64,000 nt of DNA from Gracilaria gracilis. Its lineage: Eukaryota; Rhodophyta; Florideophyceae; Gracilariales; Gracilariaceae. Numbering within the stretch: the first letter of the stretch is position 1; each line of letters begins with the position of its first letter. Location: assembly GCA_030374805.1 (NCBI GenBank), contig JARGSG010000197.1, positions 1,054,001 to 1,118,000 on the forward strand, read 5' to 3'. The notes beneath the pieces were generated by a model. The model was not told the DNA's origin. It worked only from the letters and a program-made list of their open reading frames with translations, and did not search any database. Shown one piece after another: positions 10,279 to 20,902 of this stretch. The translations under genes and the position numbers were made by a program.

Positions 10279-10473
10279 AATCCTGCACGTATCTCAACAA
10301 CCCATATAGCTACAGTCAGCGGTAAGAGTATTGATGATGTCATCAGAATCGCAAGCATTGTTGATGGCGCTGTCTCGAACTGCCCGATTCTGGCCGTCGT
10401 AGATGGGGATACCTTCGAAACTGCTTTCAATGTACGGAATGCTGAAAACCACATCACTGGCAGTGAACAGTGA
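10279..10473 (+). other. Coding-like open stretch without a start, possible exon remnant
   Basis: Between the histidine-rich gene and the Sel1 gene a plus-strand frame is open for about 65 codons (10279-10473) without an ATG. Its translation (HIATVSGKSIDDVIRIASIV, then ILAVVDGDTFETAFNV) has the hydrophobic alternation of a real beta-rich protein and weakly resembles the ARIVNGQVLVF end of the preceding gene. It may be a partial duplication or an old extra blade of that propeller. The opposite strand is also open here, so this is weak. Confidence 0.25.
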
Positions 10474-10590
10474 ACATCCAGCGTCGACTTCTACGCTTTT
10501 TTGCAGTCTACAAGGAATGAGAGATCATGGAAGAATAACAAATTCCAGGGTGACTGATGAAATTCTCTTCTCAAAAGTCTCCTCAATATG

Positions 10591-13500
10591 TCATCGGTGT
10601 AGGCGGTTCATTTCTAGCCTCCGGGCGGCCTCGTCACAGCCGAATTCTGAGGCAAGTCGAAAATGCTTTTCAGCCAGCTTTGCGTCATAACCCGTACCAA
10701 TCTCTCGCTGGTAGCACGTACCAAGGTTGAGTAGCCCTGTTGGGTCATTCTTCATAGCAGCTCTGTGATAAAGCTGGAACGCCTGCTCTCGATCCTGTGC
10801 CACACCATACCCTCTTTCGAGCAGCCAACCCATGTTCAACACAGGAGTGCTTTCATCATTTCTGCCGGCGTCTTTCAGTAACTGCGCTGCTCTGTCATAT
10901 TGTTTCTCATCTATGAGACATAGAGCTAAATTATTCATCCCGACAGTATCGTTTTTGCTCACAGAAGCCTCATAGCTTGCCCTCGCAAGTTCCATGTTTC
11001 GACACGTACCTATACCCATTTCATGGCATATACCGACGTTCGCCTGGGCACGTGGTAATACTTCTGCAGCTTTCCGAAACATTTCAAATGCTTTAAGCGG
11101 TGAGTCCATACCCTCGCTTCCTTGACTTCCTTCGGGCTGTGCCCTGCGCTCTAGAAGTACGGCCAAGTCGTTTAGAGCTTTAACGTTATTCGCAGCTGCT
11201 GCATCTTCCAAAAGTTTTCTTAGGTATTCTGTGGAGTACACGGTTGGGTCGTCCATCTCCAGTCGAAGGTGATGACCGTGATTTTGAAGGAACATAGAGA
11301 TGCTATGCAGAGCTACTCCCCTTGCACCTTTTCCGAGCTGTAACTTCGCTTTCTGAAGTAATCTAAACGAGCGAACTAAATCTTTTCTAGTTCCAGGTGC
11401 TCCTTTCTCATAAAGCCGGGCTAATTGGATTTGGGCGTGTGGATATCCTTTCTCTGCGGAGCGCTTTAACAACTGTTGTCCTACCTCACGATCGGCCGAA
11501 ACCCCATTCCCGTGGAAAAAGCAGCGAGCCTTTCTGTACATGGCATCCCCCCGATCTCCAGCAGATTTATACATCGCCCACGCAACATCGTAGTCAATCC
11601 TAGTTACACAGTACTTCTTCTCTCCTAGCTGAAAACAACCATCATGATACAGATCACCAAGCATCACTGTTGCTTTACGGTAACCATTTTTTGACGCCTC
11701 TTCCAAAAGACTCACGGCTTGCTTTTCATCCGTGATTCCATTAATACCTTTCATGAGCCAGATAGCTAGCATAACTCTTGCCTTCTGTGAGCCTCTTTCG
11801 CTGGATTTCCTTATCAGGCTCAAAGCATTCTCTTCATTACGAGGCGTACCTTTTCCATATCTGTTACAGTAAGCAAGAAGACGAAAAGCGTAAGCTGAAT
11901 TTCTCTCCTGAGCAATACTCTGAGCCATCTGGAAAGCCTTCTCCATCCTTGGTGGCTCACCGTGACCTTTCAGATAGTTGTGCGCCATTCGCAACGTAAT
12001 GTAAGAGTGTCGACGCTTTTTCATTATTCGTTTAAGGAAATACATTTCCCTCTCAGCAATCTTCTCGTTCCCTCTAACGCGTTCGCAACAAAGTAGAAAG
12101 TTGCGGGTAAGATAAGAGGCATTGTTTGCTATTAATTTCTCGTACTGCCGTAACGCTTCTTCTAAGTCAACTTCAACGCCAACTCCTTTTTCGTAGCATA
12201 GGGCCACGTTCGCCCCAGCTGGAACATATCTCGCTTCTGCGGCTCGTTCGTACATATGAAAAGCCTGTTTGAGATCTTTCGTAACTCCTCGCCCATGTCT
12301 TAAACAGAGTCCCAGGCTGCAACAAGCTTCAATGTCACCTAAATCACTAGCCTTGCGATACAAAGCTGCAGCACGTTTGAAATTGATGGGAATACTCTCC
12401 CCAGTGTAGTAGAACCACGCAAGAAGGCGTGTGGCTTCTGCGTGTCCCCGATCTGACAGCTCTTGCAGAAGATTTCTTGCACGAGCGAAGTTTTTCACGC
12501 AGCCATCTCCAAAGATATTGCACTGCGCCAATTCAAACATCCCATCCGTATCTCCCATACCTGCCGCTTTGCTATAGAGCGAATAGGCTGTCTCCGCACT
12601 TGCGGAAACGCCCATACCAAGACGATAGCAGTCAGCAAGCATGACAGCCGCATCGGTATTTTCATTCTGATAAGCTGCCTGTAGATACTTCACTGCATTT
12701 GTCTGGTCTCTTGGAACGCCGCGACCCTTGAAACAAAACTTTGCTACCTCAACACGGGCCTCGCTGATTCCAGCTTCAGCCGCTCGTCTGTAGTGAATAA
12801 GCGCATTGGAATCGGATTTCTCTACACCTTTTCCATTAGCATAACGGGTACCGAGAATGTAGCTCGCGATGTGTCTTCCAGCAAAAGCGGCTTTATCACA
12901 ATAAAAGATTCCCTTCTCTGGGTGTTTCTCACCCGCAAGACCGTCGAAGTAGCATTCACTCAACAATAAACAAGCATCAGCGTCACCTTTCTCAGCTAAT
13001 TCATGCAAGAGTTTAACCGCTCTTTCCGGTCTTCTTTCTGTGCCACAACCTCGCAGATAACATTCAGCCACGGCAACCTTCGCTCGGGGCAAACCGGCTT
13101 CTGCAGACCGGCAAAAATAAGAGTACATCGTCTGATAGTCTTTTCGAACAATCTTGCCCTCGGCATGTATACTTCCTACAATGAACATCGCAGCTTTGTC
13201 ACTAGCTTCATCCGCGGCTTTCTTGGCGTATCGGTAAAACGATTTCAAATCTTTCTGCGTCCCTTGTCCTCGATAGTAGCATTTTGCTAGTTCCATGTAC
13301 GCCGATGTCTCAGAATCATTCGCTGCTGTCGAGAAGTGTTTAAACGCAGCTGCTTCTTCGATGGTCACTCCTTTCCCCTCTCTGAAGCACTCCCCAAGAC
13401 GAACATGTCCTAGTGAACAACCTCTTTCTATTGCTTGTCGATATAAGATGACGGCAGTGTCGTAATTGACTTCAACACCGAAGCCGTCACGATGACAGTC

Positions 13501-13926
13501 CCCGAGGGCCACAAGGCTGCTCGAACACCCTTGATCAACAGCTTCGCGAAGAAGAGATATGCACTTGTTCGCATCCTGTCCAACACCGGTTCCTAAGCGA
13601 TAACATTGCGCTAGAGCGGTCTTGCTAGGAATATGGCCGTGGCTCACTGCGCGCGTATACAGCTCCACCGCAAGTTCGGGTTTTTTTTCGGTTCCAACCC
13701 CCCCTTCGTACATCTTCGCCAAACTATACATGCTCGGTACGTGATCAGCGGCTATTGCACGATTATAGGTTTTGATGGCGGAGCTTGGGTTCGGAGCAAC
13801 GCCGGATATGCCTTGAGCTGTAAGGGAGGCATAGCGGTGGAGTGCCTTGGCAACTACCGATGCTACGGCGTCTTGGTGATTGCTGCGAAACTTTCGGATT
13901 GGTACTGTCTTTCTTTGAGTGTACAT
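10591..13926 (-). CDS. Giant Sel1-like repeat protein
   Basis: The protein has 1111 residues from the ATG at 13926. Almost all of it consists of Sel1-like (TPR-related) repeats of about 36 residues, recognisable by the pattern A..ALA.CY..G.GV..D...A..L...A. Examples are PSMYSLAKMYEGGVGTEKKP, LAQCYRLGTGVGQDANKC, VALGDCHRDGFGVEVNYDTA and LNMGWLLERGYGVAQDREQA. I count well over twenty units with no other domain. There is no signal peptide, so it is probably a cytosolic or nuclear scaffold; the related ERAD factor SEL1L/Hrd3 is secretory, which does not fit. A minus-strand frame further upstream with its own ATG (MFGADVIDLEYY) raises the possibility of a short 5' exon, which I could not confirm. 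Bacterial-style Sel1 arrays of this length are unusual in plants and algae. Confidence 0.85.
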   Translation of the reverse strand: MYTQRKTVPIRKFRSNHQDAVASVVAKALHRYASLTAQGISGVAPNPSSAIKTYNRAIAADHVPSMYSLAKMYEGGVGTEKKPELAVELYTRAVSHGHIPSKTALAQCYRLGTGVGQDANKCISLLREAVDQGCSSSLVALGDCHRDGFGVEVNYDTAVILYRQAIERGCSLGHVRLGECFREGKGVTIEEAAAFKHFSTAANDSETSAYMELAKCYYRGQGTQKDLKSFYRYAKKAADEASDKAAMFIVGSIHAEGKIVRKDYQTMYSYFCRSAEAGLPRAKVAVAECYLRGCGTERRPERAVKLLHELAEKGDADACLLLSECYFDGLAGEKHPEKGIFYCDKAAFAGRHIASYILGTRYANGKGVEKSDSNALIHYRRAAEAGISEARVEVAKFCFKGRGVPRDQTNAVKYLQAAYQNENTDAAVMLADCYRLGMGVSASAETAYSLYSKAAGMGDTDGMFELAQCNIFGDGCVKNFARARNLLQELSDRGHAEATRLLAWFYYTGESIPINFKRAAALYRKASDLGDIEACCSLGLCLRHGRGVTKDLKQAFHMYERAAEARYVPAGANVALCYEKGVGVEVDLEEALRQYEKLIANNASYLTRNFLLCCERVRGNEKIAEREMYFLKRIMKKRRHSYITLRMAHNYLKGHGEPPRMEKAFQMAQSIAQERNSAYAFRLLAYCNRYGKGTPRNEENALSLIRKSSERGSQKARVMLAIWLMKGINGITDEKQAVSLLEEASKNGYRKATVMLGDLYHDGCFQLGEKKYCVTRIDYDVAWAMYKSAGDRGDAMYRKARCFFHGNGVSADREVGQQLLKRSAEKGYPHAQIQLARLYEKGAPGTRKDLVRSFRLLQKAKLQLGKGARGVALHSISMFLQNHGHHLRLEMDDPTVYSTEYLRKLLEDAAAANNVKALNDLAVLLERRAQPEGSQGSEGMDSPLKAFEMFRKAAEVLPRAQANVGICHEMGIGTCRNMELARASYEASVSKNDTVGMNNLALCLIDEKQYDRAAQLLKDAGRNDESTPVLNMGWLLERGYGVAQDREQAFQLYHRAAMKNDPTGLLNLGTCYQREIGTGYDAKLAEKHFRLASEFGCDEAARRLEMNRLHR

Positions 13927-14814
13927 AATATTCAAGATCAATCACATCAGCACCGAACATGCTGGCGTTATCCAAGGTGGGGGTTTGCAAAACAAGCTTA
14001 TCGCCCTGCTTTGGCCACCAAGGTAAGCAAGGTTAAAGCAGAGTGCGGAAATGGCGATGGAAACGTGCAACCCTAAACCTCAGAACATGCCAACGTAAAA
14101 AGTAAGAACCCGAAACTTCGCAGCCGACCACAGTCTGCCGAGTCTCCAATTTGATCCGTGGCTGGAGGTGTTCAGAGCGATAAACCATAAACCGTTTCTG
14201 CGTACTTCCTTTTATCTGTTCAAGTGCTTCACAGAGCTGCTCAGTTTGGCTCTATTCGGTAAGAAATGTAGAAGTTTGATAGCTTCAACCTTGGTTTGTG
14301 GCAAAATGTCGATGACAAACTGCTATCCTAGGCTACTCTAGCTAGGAGAGTACAACCACAATCACGTGTTTAAACTAAGGATTTGTGAGGCTTTACATTG
14401 CACTTTTTTGTTACACCAAGCTTGTAAAAACTTTTCAAAAGGTAACATTTTTCTGGGAAATTGGCCGCCACACTTGGGCCTATCATAGCTCTTGTGTCCC
14501 CCGCCTGTGCATTGCAATGCTCAGTGAGCCGGTGCTGGAATCCGGTTCCACACGGCTTTGTTTCCCTTCTGCAGCGTTGCCTGATATAGACATTCGTCTC
14601 TCTCCCATTCCCTCTCAGAGAAAGAACCGAAGCTTACTTCGTCTCCGTTCGGAGAATAATTGCGAAGCACTTTTCATTGGATCAAGTACTATCGTTTTCG
14701 TCAGCGATCAAGAACCCAGCGATTGCTGTTTGGCTTGAATCAATACCAGATCTATTGTAACAAGAGAGTTAAGCATAACCACTTTCAAGCAAGTGTCCTA
14801 CAAAGAAATCGAAG
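13927..14814. promoter_or_regulatory. Divergent promoter region between the Sel1 gene and the proteasome gene
   Basis: The 0.9-kb gap separates two divergent starts. I see no convincing coding frame, TATA box or RNA gene. The inverted sequence gctatcctaggctactctagctagg near 14321-14345 is a weak palindromic cluster. Confidence 0.35.
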
Positions 14815-15633
14815 ATGGCTCGGCGATATGATTCACGAACAACGTAAGCTATCACACAAAGTCGTCTGATTATATTGCACGAAAGTGTTATTCATGCTAA
14901 CAAATCCCACAGAACGTTTTCCCCAGAAGGGCGTCTTTTCCAAGTCGAATATGCGATGGAAGCTATTGGAAACGCTGGCGCCGCGGTTGGTGTCCTCTCC
15001 ACTGAGGGGGTTGTACTTGCGGCTGAAAAGAAAACTGCGTCCAAGCTTCTGGATACCATGAAGCGATCGGAGAAAATGTACAAGATCGATTCTCATATAA
15101 TGTGTGCAGTGGCCGGAATAACAGCCGACGCCAACATTCTTATTAATCAAGCTCGGCTCGCTGCTCAACGATATGCGTTTTCGTACCAAGAACCGATCCC
15201 GGTTGAGCATCTATTGCAGCAGATTTGCGATACCAAACAAACGTATACCCAGTTTGGAGGTTTGCGACCCTTTGGAGTTAGCTTCTTGTTTGCTGGATGG
15301 GATGTTCACTACGGTTTCCAACTTTACCAAAGCGATCCTAGTGGTAACTACGGTGGCTGGAAGGCCACAAGTATTGGAGCAAACTCAAACGCCGCGAGCA
15401 GCATTTTGAAGAGCGATTACAAGGACGAAATGAAGCTGAAGGATGCTTTGGCTCTGGCGATTAAGGTTCTTACGAAAACCATGGACAGTGCCACTTTGTC
15501 GCCAGAGAAGCTTGAGATCTCGACGGTGTGCCTTAAGGATGGCAGTGTGGTTCATCACCAATTAACAAACAAGGAACTTGAGTCATTGCTTAACACTGCT
15601 GGTGTTCTTGCATCTGACAAGCCTGACGCGTAA
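14815..15633 (+). CDS. PSMA4: 20S proteasome subunit alpha type-4 (alpha-3, PSMA4/PAC1/Pre9 class), two exons
   Basis: The subunit forms part of the outer heptameric rings of the 20S core. The main exon encodes the hallmark [21 protein letters not shown], then AYTQFGG-type and [14 protein letters not shown] segments and a [15 protein letters not shown] helix, closely matching PSMA4 rather than the other six alpha types. The real start is not in this exon: ATG at 14815 begins a 29-nt first exon encoding MARRYDSRT plus two bases, spliced by a 69-nt intron (14844-14912) to give [16 protein letters not shown], the conserved alpha-3 N-terminus. Total length is 249 residues. The short exon encodes part of the N-terminal tail that gates the core, which supports the splice model strongly. 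Confidence 0.95.
14844..14912 (+). other. Spliceosomal intron in the proteasome alpha gene
   Basis: The 69-nt intron has donor gtaagc, branch-point candidate tgctaac at 14895-14901 and acceptor cccacag. It interrupts a threonine codon after its second base. Removing it restores the conserved N-terminus of the subunit. Confidence 0.92.
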
Positions 15634-16204
15634 CGTAAAGCAATTTCATGGCGTGTTTGACTATTGCGAAACAGAAACAGAGCGTGTTCTAGTTTCGGTT
15701 CAATGTTAGCTCCATATCCAATTGCGAAACATGTATAATAGAAAACGCCTGACGGATAGAATCTGGAGTGTTGGTGCATAGCATGATTTTGAGCCACACT
15801 TGTTCATATAACTGTCCTTTCGACCAGAAAACGGTTCGATCGTAGAAAGCAGTCATGTTCTTTTAAAGGCCAAATCATGGCCTTCTTCCTCAAACAGGCG
15901 CAATTGAGGAACACGGATCGAGATGTAGTTTGGCCAAAACAGGTACATATTGACGAACAAGTAGCTCTATCCAAAGAGTGGAGCAAAAAGACATGCAGGA
16001 ATGGCTAGATAAGTGCAATCATTGCGCGTACTACGCTTTGCATATTGTGACATTGCGCGCGAGAAGACATCGCATTAGGGGATGGCTCTCAAAGACATGT
16101 ACGGCTGTACGCTGAGACAGAAGAGCGATACTTTTATTAGCCTTGCCCGACACACACTCGTCAGTGTCAAGCAAGTAACGTTAAAGCAAGCCGTGTTAAG
16201 CGAT
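15634..16204. other. 3' intergenic region between the convergent proteasome and uL2 genes
   Basis: No gene is visible. A small inverted repeat (aaggcca / tggcctt) lies near 15864-15882. Both flanking genes end here, so the region should hold two polyadenylation signals, which I cannot pinpoint. Confidence 0.4.
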
Positions 16205-16966
16205 CTATTCCTTGGCTGGCTTACCACCACGAATACGACCTGTGCGGCGCGCGGCAATAAGACCGACCTTCTTACCAGCTGGGGCGTCACGACGTACGGT
16301 TGTGGGGTGTCCCACGTGCTGATGGTTACCACCACCGTGAGGATGTTCCACAGGGTTCATAGCCACACCTCTGACCTTGGGCCATGAGTTTCTCTTGACA
16401 CGGTATTTGTGATAGGCGGTACCAGCCTTGAGCATTGGCTTATCGGTTCTTCCACCGCCTGCAACAATGCCGACCATCGCCCTGCAAGTGCTGGGAACAA
16501 TCTTTCTGGATCCCGACGGCAGACGGATCCTGGTCTTATTGCCGTCGAGATGACCAATGACGGTGACATAGTCGCCGCTCGCACGAGCCAATTTTCCGCG
16601 ATCTCCATTCTTGGCCTCTACGTTGCACACAATGGTACCCTCAGGCATCTCCGAAAGCGGCATGACATTGCCAATGGTGAGGTTTGCCTTGCGACCGCAG
16701 TACAAAAACTGGCCGGTGTACATGCCTTCTGCGGCAATGAAGAGCTCAGCATTCTTCCTGTAACGCACGCGATCGCGGAATACAACCTTGGCAAGCGGGG
16801 CGCCGCGGCCGGGGTCGTGGATGATGTCCTTGACGGTGCCGCGAATGTAGCCGTGACGCTCGGAGTAATCGAGCGCGCGCAGCTTGGCGGCGCCCTTTCG
16901 CTTCGACGTGTGCGACTTGAAAATGCCGCCCGCTCCCTTTCTCTGTCCGCGGATCACTCTTCCCAT
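16205..16966 (-). CDS. RPL8: 60S ribosomal protein L8 (uL2)
   Basis: This is the universal large-subunit protein uL2, which contacts 23S/28S rRNA near the peptidyl-transferase centre. The protein has 253 residues, the usual eukaryotic length. It starts [20 protein letters not shown], the typical eukaryotic N-terminus, and contains the [11 protein letters not shown] loop and the diagnostic C-terminal [18 protein letters not shown] signature (the conserved histidine of uL2 is present), ending GRIRGGK. The ATG at 16966 is unambiguous. It is intronless and diverges from the glycosyltransferase-sulfotransferase gene, sharing about 400 bases of GC-rich upstream sequence. Confidence 0.98.
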   Translation of the reverse strand: MGRVIRGQRKGAGGIFKSHTSKRKGAAKLRALDYSERHGYIRGTVKDIIHDPGRGAPLAKVVFRDRVRYRKNAELFIAAEGMYTGQFLYCGRKANLTIGNVMPLSEMPEGTIVCNVEAKNGDRGKLARASGDYVTVIGHLDGNKTRIRLPSGSRKIVPSTCRAMVGIVAGGGRTDKPMLKAGTAYHKYRVKRNSWPKVRGVAMNPVEHPHGGGNHQHVGHPTTVRRDAPAGKKVGLIAARRTGRIRGGKPAKE

Positions 16967-17371
16967 GGCGCTAGACTGCCCGTTGTCGTGCTTGAACTGG
17001 ATGTGCTTTCGGCTTGTTGGCGCGCGCGGTCAAAGACGCGGTCGATGGCGACGGCGCAGTGCGAGGGCTCGACTCACGCGGCGGGCGCAATGATCGCCGA
17101 CGGCGACCAATTGGGCGGAATGCAATTTATTTGACGCGATTGAAATTGGGCGCGCAAGCCAGAAAGCTGATCTATGATCTGTTTGCACCAGCGCGCAAAT
17201 GGATCAAAGAGGGGCGCGCGCTGCACTCACTGCAGCAGCTGCAGCGCAACACGCGGCGCCCCTCTCGGACAGGTCATCGCCATCCATCGAGCGGCACGCC
17301 GACGCGATATCTCATGGACGTGATGATCGCAGCAGCGCTCGGCGACTGCGCGCGCACCCGATAGGCCTCCC
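16967..17371. promoter_or_regulatory. Divergent promoter between uL2 and the glycosyltransferase-sulfotransferase gene
   Basis: About 400 bases, strongly GC-rich with many GCGC words and no TATA box. A highly expressed ribosomal gene and a Golgi enzyme are transcribed outward from it. Confidence 0.45.
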
Positions 17372-20243
17372 ATGACGCCCGCCCGTCTGCGCGCGCTGCA
17401 CAAGCGCGCGCTACGTCTGTGGCGGCTGGCGCGGCGGCGCGGCGTCAAGGCGCGCGCGCCGGCGCTGGCCGTCTCGCTGGGCGCGCTGCTCGCGCTGCTC
17501 GCGCTGGCGCTCTACCAGTGGCGGCTGCGCGCCGCGCGCGATTCGCGTATCGACGCGGCGGCGTCGTTACCCGCGCCCGCGCTGCGCGCCTTCCAGCCGC
17601 GGCCGCACGACGCGCGCCGCCTGCGGCGCGAGCGCGCGCTGGCGGCGGACAAGCTGTGCGCGCGCCACGCGCTGTCGCCGCGGCTGGAGGAGCTGCGCAC
17701 GTGCAACCAGTTGACGCGCGCCGCGGGCGGCCGCAAGGTGGTGGCGCTGCTGGAGCTGCGCAACGTGCGCGCCACGCTGGCGCCCTTTCTGCGCGCCTTG
17801 TCGGCGCTGGCGCACTCCGTCGTGGCGCTGGACGACCACAGCACGGACGGCACGCGCAACGAGCTGCTCAGCTCGCCGCTGGTCGAGCTCGTGCTCAACC
17901 GCACCGGCGCGTGGCGCCGCGACGAACTGGCCGACCGCCAGATGCTGCTGGAGGCCGGCCGTCGCGCGGGCGGCACCCACTTTGTGCTGCTGGATTATGA
18001 CGAGTTTGTTTCGCACAACTGTTTGCCCACCATTCGCGATGATATCCTCGCGCTCAAGCCCGGCGAGAGCCTGTTCATCCCGTGGGTGGAGGCTTGGAAG
18101 ACGCCGTTTGCGCAGCGCGTGCTGCAGCACGACCCGCACATGAACTTTCTCACCAGGCGTCAGACCGTCATCTTTGCCGACGATCACTACGTTTCGTATA
18201 CGCAGGAGAACGCGCTTTCGAGGACGCTGTCCAATAATGCTACGCTGCACGTGTTGCGATGTCCCAGAACGCTGTGTCCGCCACCGGGTCGCTACAGCGC
18301 TGGCGCCGATCACTATCAGTTTCCGCCGTCGGTGAAGGTGCTACCCCAGTGTCGTATCATTGAAATGCGCTTTTTGAGCATCAACAACGTGTTGATCAAG
18401 TCGGCTTGGTACGAAGCTCTTGGGCGCGTACTGGGTGCTGAGGACGGCGTCACTAGTGGTAAAATGATAAGTCGCATGTTTACCGCTTCAGACGACTCTT
18501 CTGTGACAGAAGAACGCGTGTTCTTAGCGCCCGTTGACCACAAGTGGCTGCCGCCGGACGCGATGAATGTGTTCAAACCGTTTCAGTTTGTGGAAACATG
18601 GCGCGCTTCCGAGCTTTTGCAGTGGGTGAAGGCGCAAGGCGCGGACCGCTTTGACAAGCTGGCTATCATGAACTCTATCGATTTCGGCGAGCTACGGTTG
18701 GCGATGCGTCGTGCCATGTTGCAAGGCACGCAGCTGAGCTTTGTTCCGAGGCGGAAACGCGGCGTGCTGGTATTTGCGGTTGAAAATGCATTGTTTCCCG
18801 CACTGTCTCGCATGCTGCGCCAAGTAGGGTTTGAAGAGCTGAAGCAAAAGGGCGCTGCATCCGCGCAGGGCTTTGTGGACGCTGGTATGGACTCGTACGA
18901 TCAAGTACAACAATACGAGAGGCTGAAGGCTGAGTTGGAAGGCGTGAAGCAGGAAGTTGTAGGAAGGGCAGATACGCCAAACGTGTTCATGTCGTTGGCG
19001 GGTGTGGATGAGCAGCAGCAGCTGATGTTGCTCGAGTACGCAAGCAAGGAGCTGTGGTGCGTGCGCGTGCAGGTGATTTTCGCAGACTGGCACGGGGCGC
19101 AGAGCGACTCGCGGCTGTCCGTGAGGGCGCGGAGGCTCGCGAACGAGGCGGGGAGTCATGTGCACGTGATCGACATGGCCATGCAGGCGTTTGGGTCGTA
19201 CGCAGCGTTGCGCTGGCTGCGAGACCGGTTGCCGTACCGGTCGAAAAGCGAGGAGGGGCGGCTTTCGGAGGAGCAGCTGTTGCGCATGGCGGAGCACAAC
19301 CACGAGCAGTTTTCGGCGGTGAAGCAAGACGGGCTGGCGGCCGAGCTTGCTCCGGTGGCGCGTCTGGTATTCTCGCTCAACGTGGGGCGGTCGGGGTCGC
19401 GGTACCTGGCAGATGTTCTGGCGACGGTTGACAACCCCATTGCGGCGACGCACGAGCCTCGCTGCCCGAACGGGGAGTGCTCCGGCGGGGGCGCGATGCG
19501 TATGCAAGAGGTGCGGCTGAACGAGACGTACGCGCGGCGACAGCGCATCAAGACGGCGATGATCACGAGCAGCCTTGCGAGGTTGTACCAGCGCTCGGAG
19601 CGGGCGGGGTGGCGAGCGCAGTCGGTGCGGTGCTCGGCGCTGGCGCGCGAGGCGTGGGACGCGGCGCAAGACGCGACGCTAGTGGAGCAGGTGCGGGCAA
19701 CGGCGGAGGTGAACGCGCAGGGCGGGTGCGCGCTGCACGTGGTGCAGGACGCGGTGTACGCGGAGACGAACCCCAACTTCAAGTCGTGGATGTACGACGT
19801 GGTGCTGGAGCACATGGCGGCGCGCGGCTACGACGTGACGGTGGTGGTGGTGCGGCGGCGGCTGGAGGCAGTGCTGAGCAGCCTGTACCGCACGGGCTAC
19901 TTCTCCACGCGCGACGGCTACTCGTGGATGGAGACGGTGGCGAGCGTGAACTCGCGCGCGCCCGGCGCGCTCGGCGAGCTGCGCGACGACGCGCGGCTGG
20001 ACGCGTTCGAAAAGGTGCTGTCGTACGTGCTCAACGCCGAGGCCACGTTCCGCTACGTGCTCACGCGCTACGCGCGCGCGCGGCGGCGGCGCGTGCGCTG
20101 CGTGCAGACGCGCGCCGAGCGGCTGTTCACCGCCGCCGGCGCCGCCGCGCTGCTGCGCCGCCTGCGGCTGCGCTGGTCGGCGCGCACGGCGGCCGTGGCC
20201 GGCGCCGTGCGCGACAAATACGCGCTGCGCAACGGCAGCAGCA

Positions 20244-20319
<76 letters not shown>

Positions 20320-20437
20320 AGGAGGAGGAGAGGTGCTGAGCGAGGCCGAGTGCGCGCGGCGGCTGGCGGCGTTCGAGGCCAAGCTGTCGCACGAGGCGCG
20401 CGCGGCGGTGCGCGATCTGCGGCGCGCGTGGCGCTGA
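17372..20437 (+). CDS. Probable bifunctional Golgi enzyme: glycosyltransferase plus sulfotransferase domain
   Basis: The protein has 1021 residues. A basic N-terminus and one membrane anchor (about residues 30-49) give a type II Golgi topology. Residues 120-345 form a GT-A glycosyltransferase resembling GT2/GT92: VVALLELRNVRATLAPFLRA, VVALDDHSTDGT, then FVLLDYDEF (206-212) as the DxD-like metal site. A middle alpha/beta segment (about 464-620) is unassigned. From 664, VFSLNVGRSGSRYLADVL is a typical 5'-phosphosulfate loop of PAPS-dependent sulfotransferases, and VVVVRRRLEAVLSSLYRTGY later suits the 3'-phosphate site. A run of 28 glycines (959-986) follows. Joining the two activities would allow sugar addition and sulfation of a red-algal galactan; substrate is inferred only. 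Both ends are far more GC-rich than the middle. Confidence 0.75.
20246..20329. repeat. GGC trinucleotide tract coding for 28 glycines
   Basis: The tract lies inside the sulfotransferase part of the preceding gene, ending with four GGA codons. It is a pure in-frame microsatellite, so length is likely to vary between individuals. Confidence 0.95.
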
Positions 20438-20902
20438 GCGCGCGCGCGCGCTGGCGCGTTGCGCGTGTGTCTTTGTTTTAGTTTGTTTAACGGCGCTGCT
20501 CCGCTCGCGAGGCAATGTAAGGCGTTGCATATTTGCTGAAGGTAACGAAGCGCCCGCGCGCTGTAAACGGCGCGCGCAAGCGCGGCAGCAGTGACAAACG
20601 TCTCACGCTGACGGCGCCGCGCTTACAGCCGCTTGCGCGCCGCAAAATCAGGCGGCGCTGCATCGGTGTAAGCAACGTTGCCATTGCCGCGCCGCCGCGC
20701 TACTAACATGTCACGCGCACGCGTGTGCCGCACCCGTGGAGCCGCCGCGCGGCGCGTCGCTACGTCGCGCGCTCATACCGACCGCTGCAACGGTACATAC
20801 AAATAGCGCCCCTCTGTGCTCGCCGCCCACCGCCCCCTTGTGTGCACCGCCCGCCCCAACTGCGCCCTGTTTTTGCGCGCGCGTCCCATCTGCCCGCCCG
20901 CC
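20438..20902. promoter_or_regulatory. GC-rich intergenic region and promoter of the bZIP gene
   Basis: No separate gene is supported. An imperfect long inverted repeat (ggcgcgcgcaagcg near 20570 against cgcttgcgcgcc near 20630) could form a hairpin at the 3' end of the fusion gene. Confidence 0.4.

Noticed and set aside
19477-20481. 334-residue frame with a long poly-arginine run
   Set aside because: It is a frame-shifted reading of the GGC tract and sulfotransferase region of the fusion gene.
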